Source of the DNA: Hydractinia symbiolongicarpus
Taxonomy: Eukaryota > Cnidaria > Hydrozoa > Anthoathecata > Hydractiniidae
Reading direction: 5' to 3'
DNA length: 60,000 bases
Assembly (NCBI RefSeq): GCF_029227915.1
Contig: NC_079879.1
Coordinates: forward strand, 17,238,001-17,298,000
In this document: positions 52,801 through 60,000 of the stretch, piece by piece
Layout of the letters: each line of letters begins with the position of its first letter
Position numbering within the stretch: position 1 is the stretch's first letter
Made by a program: the position numbers and the translations under genes
Notes under the pieces: generated by a model
Databases searched by the model: none
What the model was told of the DNA's origin: nothing
Seen by the model: only the letters and a program-made list of their open reading frames with translations

Positions 52801-53900
52801 TTTGTTTGATGTAGCAGAAGTTTAACATAGTCTAGTTTGGATGACAGACCATTAATGTTGAGATGGGCCATTTTTAAGCCCTTCCCATTTCTGATTGCCT
52901 CAAAATCAAAGTTTTCATCAATAGTAATATTGATGTTGTCCGGAATTTCGTCACCAAATGACTCCTCATTAGCAAAGGGCAAATTACGAGAAAGACAGGG
53001 ACTGCAAACGAAAAACAGTTTATCTTCAGGAGTCTTCATAAATTGTTGATATTTTTTATCAGAAATACGCTCACATTTTTTATGAGCCCATAATCCACAC
53101 TTGTCACAAGAAAGTGCTTTGTGTGTTTTTGCCACAGGTTTTAAGCATGAAGAACAGGGATACTTAACAGGACCTGGGTTGAGGCAGATGTCCCCTGACA
53201 AGAGGATTAAAAAATAGAAATACTTGTGCCTGCTTGGCTTAAGTTTTGATAAAGCCATTAATTTTAATTGGAGAGTGAGCTGGCTTTCAGAAACTCTATT
53301 GCAGGCATCAAGTGAAGAGATAGAAAAGAAACTCCTATCTAGTCGACTCATTTCGTTGTTGTTGGGTGAGCTACTTTTGAACGAAGGTTTTGTATTGCTC
53401 AAAAATACAACGAACACAAAAATCAGTTTTAGCGTAAATGTGGGGTTTCCTACCTGAGTAAAGTTATTTTTAAGTCGTAGAGAGATCATTCTACGGTTAT
53501 GTGCTCTTCCAAAACTATGTTTGAAGGATCTGAGGCAAGCCCATTTCCTTACGATGTTACACAGAAGGAGCAGTAGGAACCCACAACACAGCAAAGCTAC
53601 CATATTAGATGATAGATGGATAAAAAACTGACTGGGATAAAAACAATTTATTAACAAAAACAATAATTTAAAAAACTTACAAAACAACAAATTAAAGAAA
53701 TGAAAAGATATAAATGAAGTAAAGAAGGCAGTACAGTATATAATAAATCAAAAAGGACTTAGCTGTCAAAGCAGGAGCTCTTCAAGCTTTAGTCTTCTTT
53801 TTTCTTTCTTCGACTTAGCGCGCCAAGACCGGAGCGTTTTAGATACGTCCGACCTCAACGAGAGCTAAGCACGGAATGAACGAGAGCTAAGCACGGAATT
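49862..53900 (-). mobile_element. Near full-length CR1-like LINE
   Basis: The minus-strand element ends in a (TTA)n-type tail (plus 49862-49886, TAATAATAATAATAATAATA) after a 3' UTR and carries one long ORF with endonuclease and reverse transcriptase. The 5' UTR extends to about 53.9 kb, where CGAGAGCTAAGCACGGAAT is present twice in tandem (53858-53899). The target duplication was not resolved. The ORF has no internal stop, so this is a young copy. Confidence 0.88.
50091..53603 (-). CDS. CR1-like LINE polyprotein: 2A-like motif, PHD finger, APE endonuclease, reverse transcriptase
   Basis: The frame is open for 1199 codons from 53690; the first ATG in frame is 53601-53603 (MVALLCCG...). The N-terminus is hydrophobic. 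After a second hydrophobic stretch comes SGDICLNPGP, matching the 2A-like D(V/I)E.NPGP consensus except Cys for Glu. A PHD-type finger follows (CSSC...CDKCGLWAHKKC...CSPC). The AP-endonuclease has MAHLNINGLSSKLD, SICETKID, GDFNCNML and SDHNLVYV. The reverse transcriptase has KATGLDGIGSRLLKAG, NYRPISILPIPMKIFE, FDTVDHKILLKKLW, GVPQGSVLGPLLFLLY and the catalytic LYADDT. It ends AKVWNNLPDQV near the C-terminus. All core motifs are intact. It would make the retrotransposition machinery by target-primed reverse transcription. Confidence 0.93.
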   Translation of the reverse strand: MVALLCCGFLLLLLCNIVRKWACLRSFKHSFGRAHNRRMISLRLKNNFTQVGNPTFTLKLIFVFVVFLSNTKPSFKSSSPNNNEMSRLDRSFFSISSLDACNRVSESQLTLQLKLMALSKLKPSRHKYFYFLILLSGDICLNPGPVKYPCSSCLKPVAKTHKALSCDKCGLWAHKKCERISDKKYQQFMKTPEDKLFFVCSPCLSRNLPFANEESFGDEIPDNINITIDENFDFEAIRNGKGLKMAHLNINGLSSKLDYVKLLLHQTKLDVFSICETKIDDTITDNDVKIDGYVCYRNDRNRRGGGVLIFVNENLDSHLLKHLYFENVESLWVKVCLKKTKPIYVCGVYRPPGGSDLQSTENLCTHFKQCFNKLPEEKEVFILGDFNCNMLSKYALSSKIKELCSTLFLKQHITEPTRVTENSSTLIDLILSNSSCISKTGVMDLGISDHNLVYVIRKFKRPKFEPKTCKVRSYKNFTEEAFLKDLRNLDWSYFNNYDDLDKACEKLNKNVKTVADKHAPFKTHRFSGRVEAWVTDELIIAIKERDFLNRKASKTKSIIDWEAFKQKRNQVIGLKNRLKNEYYNDVLQDSQKRPKQLWKTLKKLVPDKSGNTTSIKRVVQNDGTETSHPKEISNTFNSFFVSVGAKLASKFSSDTTNVNPPVSGHDFRWARIETKSVEKIIRSLKLNKATGLDGIGSRLLKAGSSVLSIYLSSLFNKSLFTGYVPKCWKTKRVSPIFKSGNKTDPTNYRPISILPIPMKIFEKLVHEQMSHFISEHNFLNDRQSGFRKLFSTETAVVDVSDFILTELDQHNFVCAVLIDLKKAFDTVDHKILLKKLWCFGIRDAAFDWFESYLTDRMQLTLVNDTGSDLLHEDAFGVPQGSVLGPLLFLLYIDDLKSVINSNYHHLYADDTIIISSHKNLDTLVSQVELELSQVDLWLNNNKMTINTDKTETIFFGNHSQLKKVENKTINYMGIPLKRSEKVKYLGVTFDQKMQWEKHINDINRKILIKYSKIRTIASCLTPHTKKLLINALVMPYFNYCSSAWACATQGRLGKLEKRLKCVRTFLGKEREYSMNNLLIKNDAILVFKAMNHIAPDYMRSKFLLTKNCHNHQTRGASKNRFTLPLVNTEFGKKAFPFRAAKVWNNLPDQVTCDGSLLSFKTSISNVFGKF

Positions 53901-54671
53901 TGCAGCAGTGTTGTAATCATTGTTGTTTATATACTTAAAATTCACGCATATTTAAAAAATGAAGAAGCTATAACACTTCACTCATTTCTAAGAATAAATC
54001 GGCTACAATTCCCAGAACAAACATGTCTATTTTTGACTTTACTTAATCAAGGTAAAACTACTGAAAGAAATCTATTATAAGGTGGCTTCTTTTGTGTGAA
54101 AAATAACTGATTCTCTCAGTGTTTTTATTTTTCAAATTGTCATCCTTGAGGGGGTCACATGATCTTTTATATCCCCATGAACTGTTGAAGAGGCTTCATA
54201 CACTCTGAAGGCACTGGTACTTCTCCTTTATCCTCTTTGCATTCTCACTCTAAGTCACTTCGGCATTGATCACTACTTCTCTGTCTAAGACTAAATCTTA
54301 TGATCGGATTCTAGCATGAAATCAAATATATTTTTCAAATAGGAAAATGACTTACCTCATTCGGAAATATTTGGGCAAACTTTAAGGCCTGCACACCAGG
54401 GATTCACAGAATCTGATCCGCAGGTCACGAGTGTGAAAGGGTTAATTTAAAACGAGGTTTGTAAAATGCTGTATTATATTTGGCTTCTGTTGGTAGCACA
54501 ATATTTCTAGGTTGCATTGCATTCATCTTAAAAAATTGCTTGTTTCTCTAAAGGTTTTATTAGGCCTGTGATTTTTAAGGTTAGCAATTTATCTCGGAAT
54601 TGTCCTGGAATATAAAACAATTTTGTCCTGCAAAATCCTGGAATGTTCTGGAATTTACCTTTTAACTTTCT
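53901..54671. other. Right part of the inverted-repeat element, no gene
   Basis: Non-coding sequence between the LINE 5' end and the right terminal repeat. TCCTGGAATGTTCTGGAATT and related blocks occur near 54635. Nothing else recognisable. Confidence 0.5.
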
Positions 54672-54689
54672 GTGGTCACCATGTTTTTG

Positions 54690-55470
54690 CAGATTTTGTA
54701 GGTTTGGTCAAGTGATCAATTTGCAAAGATACGATTTGCTGAGTGAATAATTGGCACAGATAGATTTTGCTAAGTGATTAATTTGTGCAGATAGGTTTTG
54801 TCAAGTGATCAATTTGCGCAGATAGGTTATGCTAAGTCGTCAATTTGAACACTAAGCGTTTTCTATGTGAAGATTTTGCACAGATATGGTTAACTAAGTG
54901 CTTAATCAATTTTCACTGTTAGCGTTTTCTAAGTTATCAATTTGTGCAGATAGGTTTTGCTGAGTGACTTTGCAAAATTAAGTTTTGCTAAGTGCTCAAT
55001 TTGCCCCGTTAACGTTTTCTTTGTGAACATTTTGCACAGATAGGTTTTACTAAGTGATTAATTGTTGCAGATAAGTTTTGTTAAGTGCTCAAATTTCGGA
55101 GATTTTGTTAAGTGATCAACAAATAGATTTTGCAAAGTTATCAATTTTTGGAGATAGGTTTTGTTAAGTAATCAATTTGCAAAGATATGTTTTGCTAATT
55201 AATCAATTTATAAACATGGGTTTTGCGGAAGTGTTCAATTCGCACAGTTAGCTTTTTCTAAGTGATCAGTTTGCAGATAAGTTTTCCTTAGTGCTCAATT
55301 TGCACAGTTTTCTATGGGATCACTTTGTGCAGGTAAGTTTTGTTAAGTGATTAATTTGTGCAATAGGTTTTGCTTAGTGATGAATTCTTGCAGCTATGTT
55401 TTGTTAAGTGATCAATTTGTGGAGATAGTTTCGTTAAGTGATCAATTTGCACAGATAATTTGTGCTGAGT
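54690..55470 (+). repeat. About 31-bp minisatellite, right half
   Basis: Continuation of the GCTAAGTGATCAATTTGCAC array seen at 48660-49265, here about 25 diverged copies with many AGATAGGTTTTGCTAAGTG units. It ends about 160 bp before exon 10. Confidence 0.9.
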
Positions 55471-55633
55471 AATCGATGTATTTATGTCTGCTCACATACA
55501 TAATTATCTTATGTTACTGTTGAGGTGGATCGAAAGTTTTTTGTTTGCCCGCCGTAAATAATAGTTCGTGCAAAAATTATTTATGTTTCTGGCTCTTTGC
55601 TTCTTGTTTGCATTAATTATTTTATTATTTCAG

Positions 55634-55721
55634 GGAAAAAACGAAAAAAAATTTGGTATGGACGTTTGGGGCTGGCACTCGAAGTTGCGTTGGAGTTCAT
55701 TTTATCGAAAGTATATTGAAA
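55634..55721 (+). CDS. P450 exon 10 (haem-binding loop)
   Basis: Between TTATTTCAG and GTAAGTAC. With two bases from exon 9 the frame reads EEKTKKNLVWTFGAGTRSCV, GVHFIESILK. FGAGTRSCVG fits the P450 haem-ligand signature FGxGxRxCxG, with Cys as the iron ligand. The other open frame through this exon (reading FGMDVWGWHSKL) is a shadow. Ends in phase 0. Confidence 0.93.
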
Positions 55722-55873
55722 GTAAGTACGCTTAAACTATTTTAAACAGTTTGAAACAACTTGGGCTAAAAAACCTCGATATTAGGTTTGACAGAGATAC
55801 AGAGGCTTTTTTTACCGGCCCCCATTTACAGCAACATATGTATGTTGATGGAAATGCCCTGTATAAAAGTTTG

Positions 55874-55931
55874 AATAATAATAATAATAATAATAATAAT
55901 TATAATTATAATTATAATAATAATAATAAGG
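55874..55931 (+). repeat. (AAT)n/(TAT)n microsatellite
   Basis: AATAATAATAATAATAATAA runs on with three ATTATA interruptions, in the last P450 intron. Confidence 0.95.
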
Positions 55932-56024
55932 CGCTGTATCAAAAGAATTTGAAATTACTAATGGCTTTGAATAACTTCCTTTAGTTGCACAAAATTTTAC
56001 TTCATCAACGTTTATTTCTTTTAG

Positions 56025-56156
56025 CACGTGTCGTCCTATTTGTTAAAAAATTTTGACTGGAGTATTGTCGGTGGAGATGAACATGTCTACAAAACTTTGC
56101 CAGTGGCACGACCGAAAGAAGCTTTGCAGGTATCTTTTACCTCCAAAGAAAGGTGA
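56025..56156 (+). CDS. P450 last exon (C-terminus)
   Basis: After TTTCTTTTAG the frame reads HVSSYLLKNFDWSIVGGDEH, VYKTLPVARPKEALQVSFTS, KER and stops at TGA 56154-56156. This matches the end of helix L and the C-terminal beta sheet of P450s. An AATAAA follows 17 bases later. Confidence 0.9.
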   Translation, partial: HVSSYLLKNFDWSIVGGDEHVYKTLPVARPKEALQVSFTSKER

Positions 56157-56172
56157 GGAATTGTCCAAGACA

Positions 56173-56178
56173 ATAAAA
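56173..56178 (+). terminator. Probable polyadenylation signal of the P450 gene
   Basis: AATAAA (in CAATAAAATT) lies 17 bases after the P450 stop codon, the expected class of signal on the correct strand. Cleavage site not determined. Confidence 0.6.
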
Positions 56179-58469
56179 TTCGGAGAAAACTGTGTTTTCC
56201 TGGATTTGTGCTACTCATGAAAAGTCAGCTGAAAATTTTTGTCCGCTCGATGTATCCACCTTATTATACCTTTTCTCATCCTTTATGTATAGAATATTCG
56301 ATTCACTGAAATGTGAATTGCGTAGTAGTTGCGTTTTTCTTTTCTTTTTTGTCAATAAATGGTTTAAACGAGAGGCGAACATAAAATTATTATGCCAGAA
56401 AATAAATTTTAAGCTAGAGAAAAAAAATTATAGATTTCCAAATCCTAAAATCTACTAAGATAACTACTTTGATAACAAATAAATAAATATATTTTATAAC
56501 TAAGTATCTATATATCGTTCTAACATTATTTTACAGAATTTTCATAGCTCTATGGAGTAAAAATAAGTAGGTTTTATATGTACTGACCAGTACACTTTAA
56601 AAATAAGGTCTTTGACTTAGATAACTAAAAATATCTTACGTACTATAGTAGTAACAGCATTTTATAACATTCGTTTAAACTTCTTTGAACTTAAAAAATA
56701 TCTGTAATGACCAACAACAATTTTTTTCTCATGTTTAAAGTCTCTTTTTCACAACAAACAACGAACTTCGAACGATAAAGTTTGTTATGATGAGATGGCG
56801 CCAAATTTAAATAAATATACAGACCGGAAACATTGAACAACAAATCGAACGCGCAATATGGTGGCTTCATCTTTATTAACGAATGTATCTTTACTTTCTT
56901 TATCTCTACTCACATATAAATTTGTTAAGTACGTTCAGTAGCTAGTTATATTCACATTTTTCACATGTTGTTCAACATTTTTTGCTATTGTGATCTTTAA
57001 CTTTTTTTGATTTATTATTTTGAGCGTATTGACCTGTGACCTTCACAATAAGGAGAAATATATTCCATTGTTTTTTAATTTAGCCACCTGTTTAAATGTG
57101 TAAAAGTACTTAATTATAAATAATTTAGCACTCACGAAGATGTAAACAAAACTTGTATTTTAGCAGACTTATATATTTTGGGTCTAGTGTGTGTAGTCGT
57201 TTTGCAAAATTTTAGGTGAAATTTTTCCGTTTTTATGCGAATATGTTTAATATCAAAAAAATGTTAGTCTTTGTTTTTAGACTTATTTTTTATGATGGCT
57301 GTAACATGTAAATTCATTTATTATGGAGCAGACCAAGCCAGTCAAAATCAACACTGTTATCATGAACTTTTATTCAGCAGCCGTGCGGAGTTATTTTTAA
57401 TTTTTTTAAAGGCCTTATTGGTGTTAAATTTCACAGGGGCGAGATTTTTGCAAAAATTACCATCGAGTTAATTTATACCCGTGAATCTATTCAAGCTGCC
57501 CAAAAAATTTGAATACGCCAAAAATTTAGTTTTAGCAATTTTTTCTAACGTAAAAGAAATTCGGTTCTGTATTTTTGTTTGTTTGTTTCGTTTGTTTTTT
57601 TTGCTGTATATTTTTTCATATATTTATATATTTTGAATATGTTTATATTTTCTACCATATCCTTAACAGCCGTACGTTTCATTTCATCGGGATTATTAAA
57701 ATGACATTTTGTGCTTAAAAATTAAATGTAGCTTATTTTTAAAGATTTTTTATACGCTGTCAAGCTTTTATTGTATTTTATAAATTTTTGCTGCATGAGC
57801 GCAGCAGGAAGAGCACATATTAGTGCGGGAGTTTGTACTTTTGTGGAAACTTCTTAAACCGTACATTTCGAACATGTTTTTTTAAAACAAAACATTGCTG
57901 TTGTTTTTAATGAGATAATGTGGGATCATTTCAATTTATTTTATTTATTTTACACTGTAGCTATTTATCTTTTGTATGCTAAACTAGTAACTTGTCTTTT
58001 TATTACATTTGAAAATACTACTTTAATGAAACAAATTTTCGCAATGGTAATGCGTCCTTCCGTCACGAAAATGATGACGAAAATATTTAATATTTTCGAA
58101 CAAAAATAAAATTTCTCCGATGTCCTAATTCAATATATCACACTTAATCTTCGGGGACACGGAAACAATTTGTCATGCCATTGAAACAAAAATACGATAT
58201 TTTGCAAGCCCATGATAATATTTCGGTGTGCCCCCGCCTCCCTTATTAAATTACTAGAATTTGCAACATTTTTTCATAAAAATGTTTGTTGCTGAAACAA
58301 AAAAAAAATCAAATCGATTTTATTTTTTGTTTGTTTCAACAACAGGATTTTCATGTTTCGAAAGTAGAAACATATTTCGAAAGTAAAAGCCTCTCGTGTA
58401 CATTTTTGTTTTTAACCAATAAAATTCGTTTATACAAATCAAAACAAACCAAAACATTTTATAACAAAG
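56179..58469. other. Intergenic AT-rich DNA, no gene seen
   Basis: Several ORFs of 60-90 codons are rich in Phe, Lys, Asn and Ile and look like chance frames in AT-rich sequence. No repeats with clear ends, tRNA-like folds or promoter motifs were recognised. Confidence 0.5.
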
Positions 58470-58845
58470 CATCAAAAGCAAGATGGCGGACAGACAAAAC
58501 GTGTAACCAAAGCAAAAGCTTTCTGATGAAGAAAATCGAACCGTATCAATTTTTATAAAGATCACAAAGCACTCTGGTTTTTAAAAAGAAACTTTCCGAA
58601 TGAAGAAGAGAATTCTGTAGTTAAAGAAGATTTGGTCCAACTTTTTGATGGAAAATTTACAGAAATTTCTCAATTCAAACCCACCCCTTAGGAACCACCA
58701 GCGCACTGATTATAGAGATCGTAATTTGCGAGATTCACTGCTTGAAAAATTGGTTGATCAGTTTGATGGAAGGTTTTCAAAAGACGATATCAAACGTGAA
58801 TGGCATAATTTGCAAACAACCTAGGGAAAAGGAAGGAAAAGATGG
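58470..58845 (+). pseudogene. MADF/SANT-like DNA-binding protein fragment (Harbinger partner type)
   Basis: Starting near ATGGCGGACAGACAAAACG, frames with one stop and several shifts read LSDEENRTV, YKDHKALWFLKRNFPNEEEN, VKEDLVQLFDGKFTE, then YRDRNLRDSLLEKLVDQFDG and RFSKDDIKREWHNLQTT. The DQF.GRFS..DIK.EWHNLQT sequence is a MADF or Myb/SANT-like domain such as PIF/Harbinger elements encode beside their transposase. It converges on a transposase fragment at 59.0-59.4 kb. Confidence 0.6.
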
Positions 58846-58980
58846 TTCAAAGTTTTTTTGAAATCATTGGCTGCTTCTTAACATTTTTTTAACGTGATTA
58901 ACAACAATGCTTCAGCAAATCAAAATGCACAGTTTATCCTTTTTCACCAGCGTCAACATGTTCTGACGATTCCTAGACAT
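58846..58980. other. Gap between the two Harbinger gene remnants
   Basis: Short AT-rich spacer without ORF, between the 3' ends of two converging genes. Confidence 0.4.
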
Positions 58981-59385
58981 TTAAATTAAGACACGTTTTT
59001 TGTCTTCTACGTTACATTCTTGTATCTTTATTTTCTTAAAAAGCTCTTTTTTATGCTGTAATTTACAAACACAAAGAAAAGTAAATAAACGGATAATAAA
59101 ATATAATAGTCTCGCACAACGCAACTGCCACGGCACACATCCTTTATTGTAAAAATATTCTCTGAACTCTTCCCTTCTTGCTTTCGCATCATGAGTAGCG
59201 TTCCCCGCTTTATTTAAGGACAAAGAGTACCGTGATTCGGTAGGCATCTTTATTATCAACTAAATCCCTACGAACATTAATCTTTCTGTATGTAGAATCC
59301 TTCCGTAACCAATTATGAAGAGTAATTGCAACAATTCTGATAACTTTAAAACTTTGCTGGTTCCGGTGAAAATGGGCGTCTAAAC
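58981..59385 (-). pseudogene. PIF/Harbinger transposase C-terminal fragment
   Basis: Minus-strand frames read VIRIVAITLHNWLRKDSTYR, KINVRRDLVDNKDAYRITVL, then after a shift near 59250 SLNKAGNATHDAKARREEFR, EYFYNKGCVPWQL. The LHNWLR...(R)(R/E)EF..YF...G.VPWQ order is the end of the HARBI1-type DDE_Tnp_4 nuclease. The catalytic part upstream (beyond 59385) is not recognisable. Confidence 0.65.
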
Positions 59386-60000
59386 AGTTTATTTCTTAAA
59401 TATGTCAAAAGCATTGTTATGTTTGTTTCACTAGTGTTTTATCTCACTAACCCGAAATTGGTATCAGAATAAGAAAAAGATCTGAATAATTCACTGCTTG
59501 CAATATATCTTAATGCGATACAGCACGTTTCTTCAGGCTTTGTACATTCTCTCATGTAGGTATCTTGTTTTGTAAGATCGAGGTAAGAAGGTGAGCCAAC
59601 TCATCAAAATGATTAACTTCCATTCTCGAATAACCTTTAAAACCTTCTGAATCTTCTTCTGTTAGCTCTTTAAACATATTATGGTAACTTCCATCAATTT
59701 GTCGGTAAAGCAACTATGGTCTTCTCCAATTAGAGCGTCTTGTTTGTCTTTTTTGTTTCTTCTTCTTCATCAAGAAGAATGTTATTGATGTTATTACCAC
59801 TTTTTTTACAAACGCAATCTTTCTTCGTCGGTACATGGTAGTTTGTTTCATAAACTAGCACCCATGCGACACTGGGGAAAAATCATGTGCTTGAAATAAA
59901 AAAATTTTGTTGCAATTGACACATGTTTGTTAATGTAATTTGTTTTTTTTTTATGTTTAATTTTAAAATCATTGTTTGTGGATGTAAAATTATTACCTTA
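59386..60000. other. AT-rich DNA at right edge, no gene seen
   Basis: No frame with recognisable motifs. A few stretches on the minus strand read as Glu/Asp/Asn-rich (about 59560-59800) but without a family match. It may hold further degraded Harbinger sequence. Confidence 0.3.

Larger units (their letters stand above)
49271..54683. mobile_element. Inverted-repeat element splitting the minisatellite, host of a nested LINE
   Basis: The outer ends are CATGGTGACCAC (49271-49282) and GTGGTCACCATG (54672-54683), a perfect 12-bp inverted repeat flanked on both sides by TTTTT. Both subterminal zones are rich in TCCTGGAA-type repeats (49290-49360 and 54600-54655, in opposite orientation). Apart from the nested LINE there is no ORF, so it is a non-autonomous DNA element. 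Confidence 0.75.
20130..56156 (+). other. Cytochrome P450 gene span (about 36 kb, 11 exons recognised)
   Basis: Exons at 20130-20324, 31004-31130, 31301-31336, 34271-34398, 34919-34992, 35569-35662, 47824 or 47834-47968, 48049-48159, 48355-48482, 55634-55721 and 56025-56156. All have AG/GT borders and join in phase except 35662 to 47824/47834, where a short exon may be missing or one splice site is misplaced. The protein has the proline-rich start, ExxR (EVQR in the K-helix), PERW and the haem loop FGAGTRSCVG, so it is a b-type haem monooxygenase-family protein. No stop interrupts any exon. The start of the fold resembles CYP26/CYP120-like proteins. The I-helix is unusual (see that exon). No N-terminal membrane anchor is visible. 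The gene's long introns collected most transposons in this window. Confidence 0.9.

Noticed and set aside
51117-53457. Plus-strand ORFs within 50-54 kb
   Set aside because: All are antisense shadows of the 1199-codon LINE frame.
55634-55721. Alternative frame reading NEKKFGMDVWGWHSKL through a P450 exon
   Set aside because: Splicing phase from exon 9 and the FGAGTRSCVG haem signature fix the other frame.
20130-56156. P450 as a CYP74-type allene oxide synthase
   Set aside because: The haem loop is the standard FGxGxRxCxG without the CYP74 insertion, so only an analogous change in the I-helix is claimed.
56179-58469. Several Phe/Lys/Ile-rich ORFs of 60-90 codons
   Set aside because: Composition follows the local AT content; no motif, splice context or neighbour supports them.

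Overview
The window is animal nuclear DNA. It is AT-rich, with one large intron-containing host gene and many nested, mostly dead transposons. The transposon complement (a Polinton/Maverick, a Ginger/KRBA2-like integrase element, a CR1-like LINE with an N-terminal PHD finger, pogo/Tigger, hAT and PIF/Harbinger remnants) and two recurrent gene families (P2X7 C-terminus-like, SAMD3-like) suggest a cnidarian, most likely a hydrozoan. This is inference from family content, not a species identification.

Region 1 (1 to about 14.9 kb). After a decayed transposon-associated fragment (1-660, minus) comes a left-truncated Polinton/Maverick. It is GC-richer than its surroundings and densely packed with genes: protein-primed type B DNA polymerase (broken), two small membrane proteins, two zinc-ribbon proteins, an intact packaging ATPase, a D-D35-E integrase with a single stop, a virion-type coiled-coil membrane protein, the double jelly-roll major capsid protein (broken), and several further Polinton-type proteins of unknown function. 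A 5'-truncated LINE sits between the ATPase and the integrase. Many genes start within a TAAATG or TAAAATG motif, often directly on the stop codon of the gene before.

Region 2 (14.9-20.1 kb). A cut-and-paste element of Ginger/KRBA2-like type, bounded by imperfect 45-bp inverted repeats that start TG and end CA. It carries a minus-strand, intron-containing integrase gene with a C-terminal PHD-like finger, a 52-bp minisatellite with a 260-bp higher-order period, and a nested TA-flanked MITE.

Region 3 (20.13-56.16 kb). A plus-strand cytochrome P450 gene. Eleven exons join in correct phase, with one unresolved junction. ExxR, PERW and the haem loop FGAGTRSCVG are present, but the I-helix lacks the usual acid-threonine pair. 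Its introns hold a P2X7 C-terminus-like exon, MITEs, a Tigger copy, a hAT remnant, an antisense SAMD3-like gene, LINE fragments, fold-back repeats, and a minisatellite split by an inverted-repeat element that itself received a full-length CR1-like LINE with a variant 2A-like motif.

Region 4 (56.2-60 kb). AT-rich intergenic DNA holding a decayed PIF/Harbinger element: a MADF/SANT-like gene and a transposase C-terminus facing each other.

The only gene likely to serve the host is the P450, possibly with the SAMD3-like gene. The rest records successive invasions, several of them nested inside one another.
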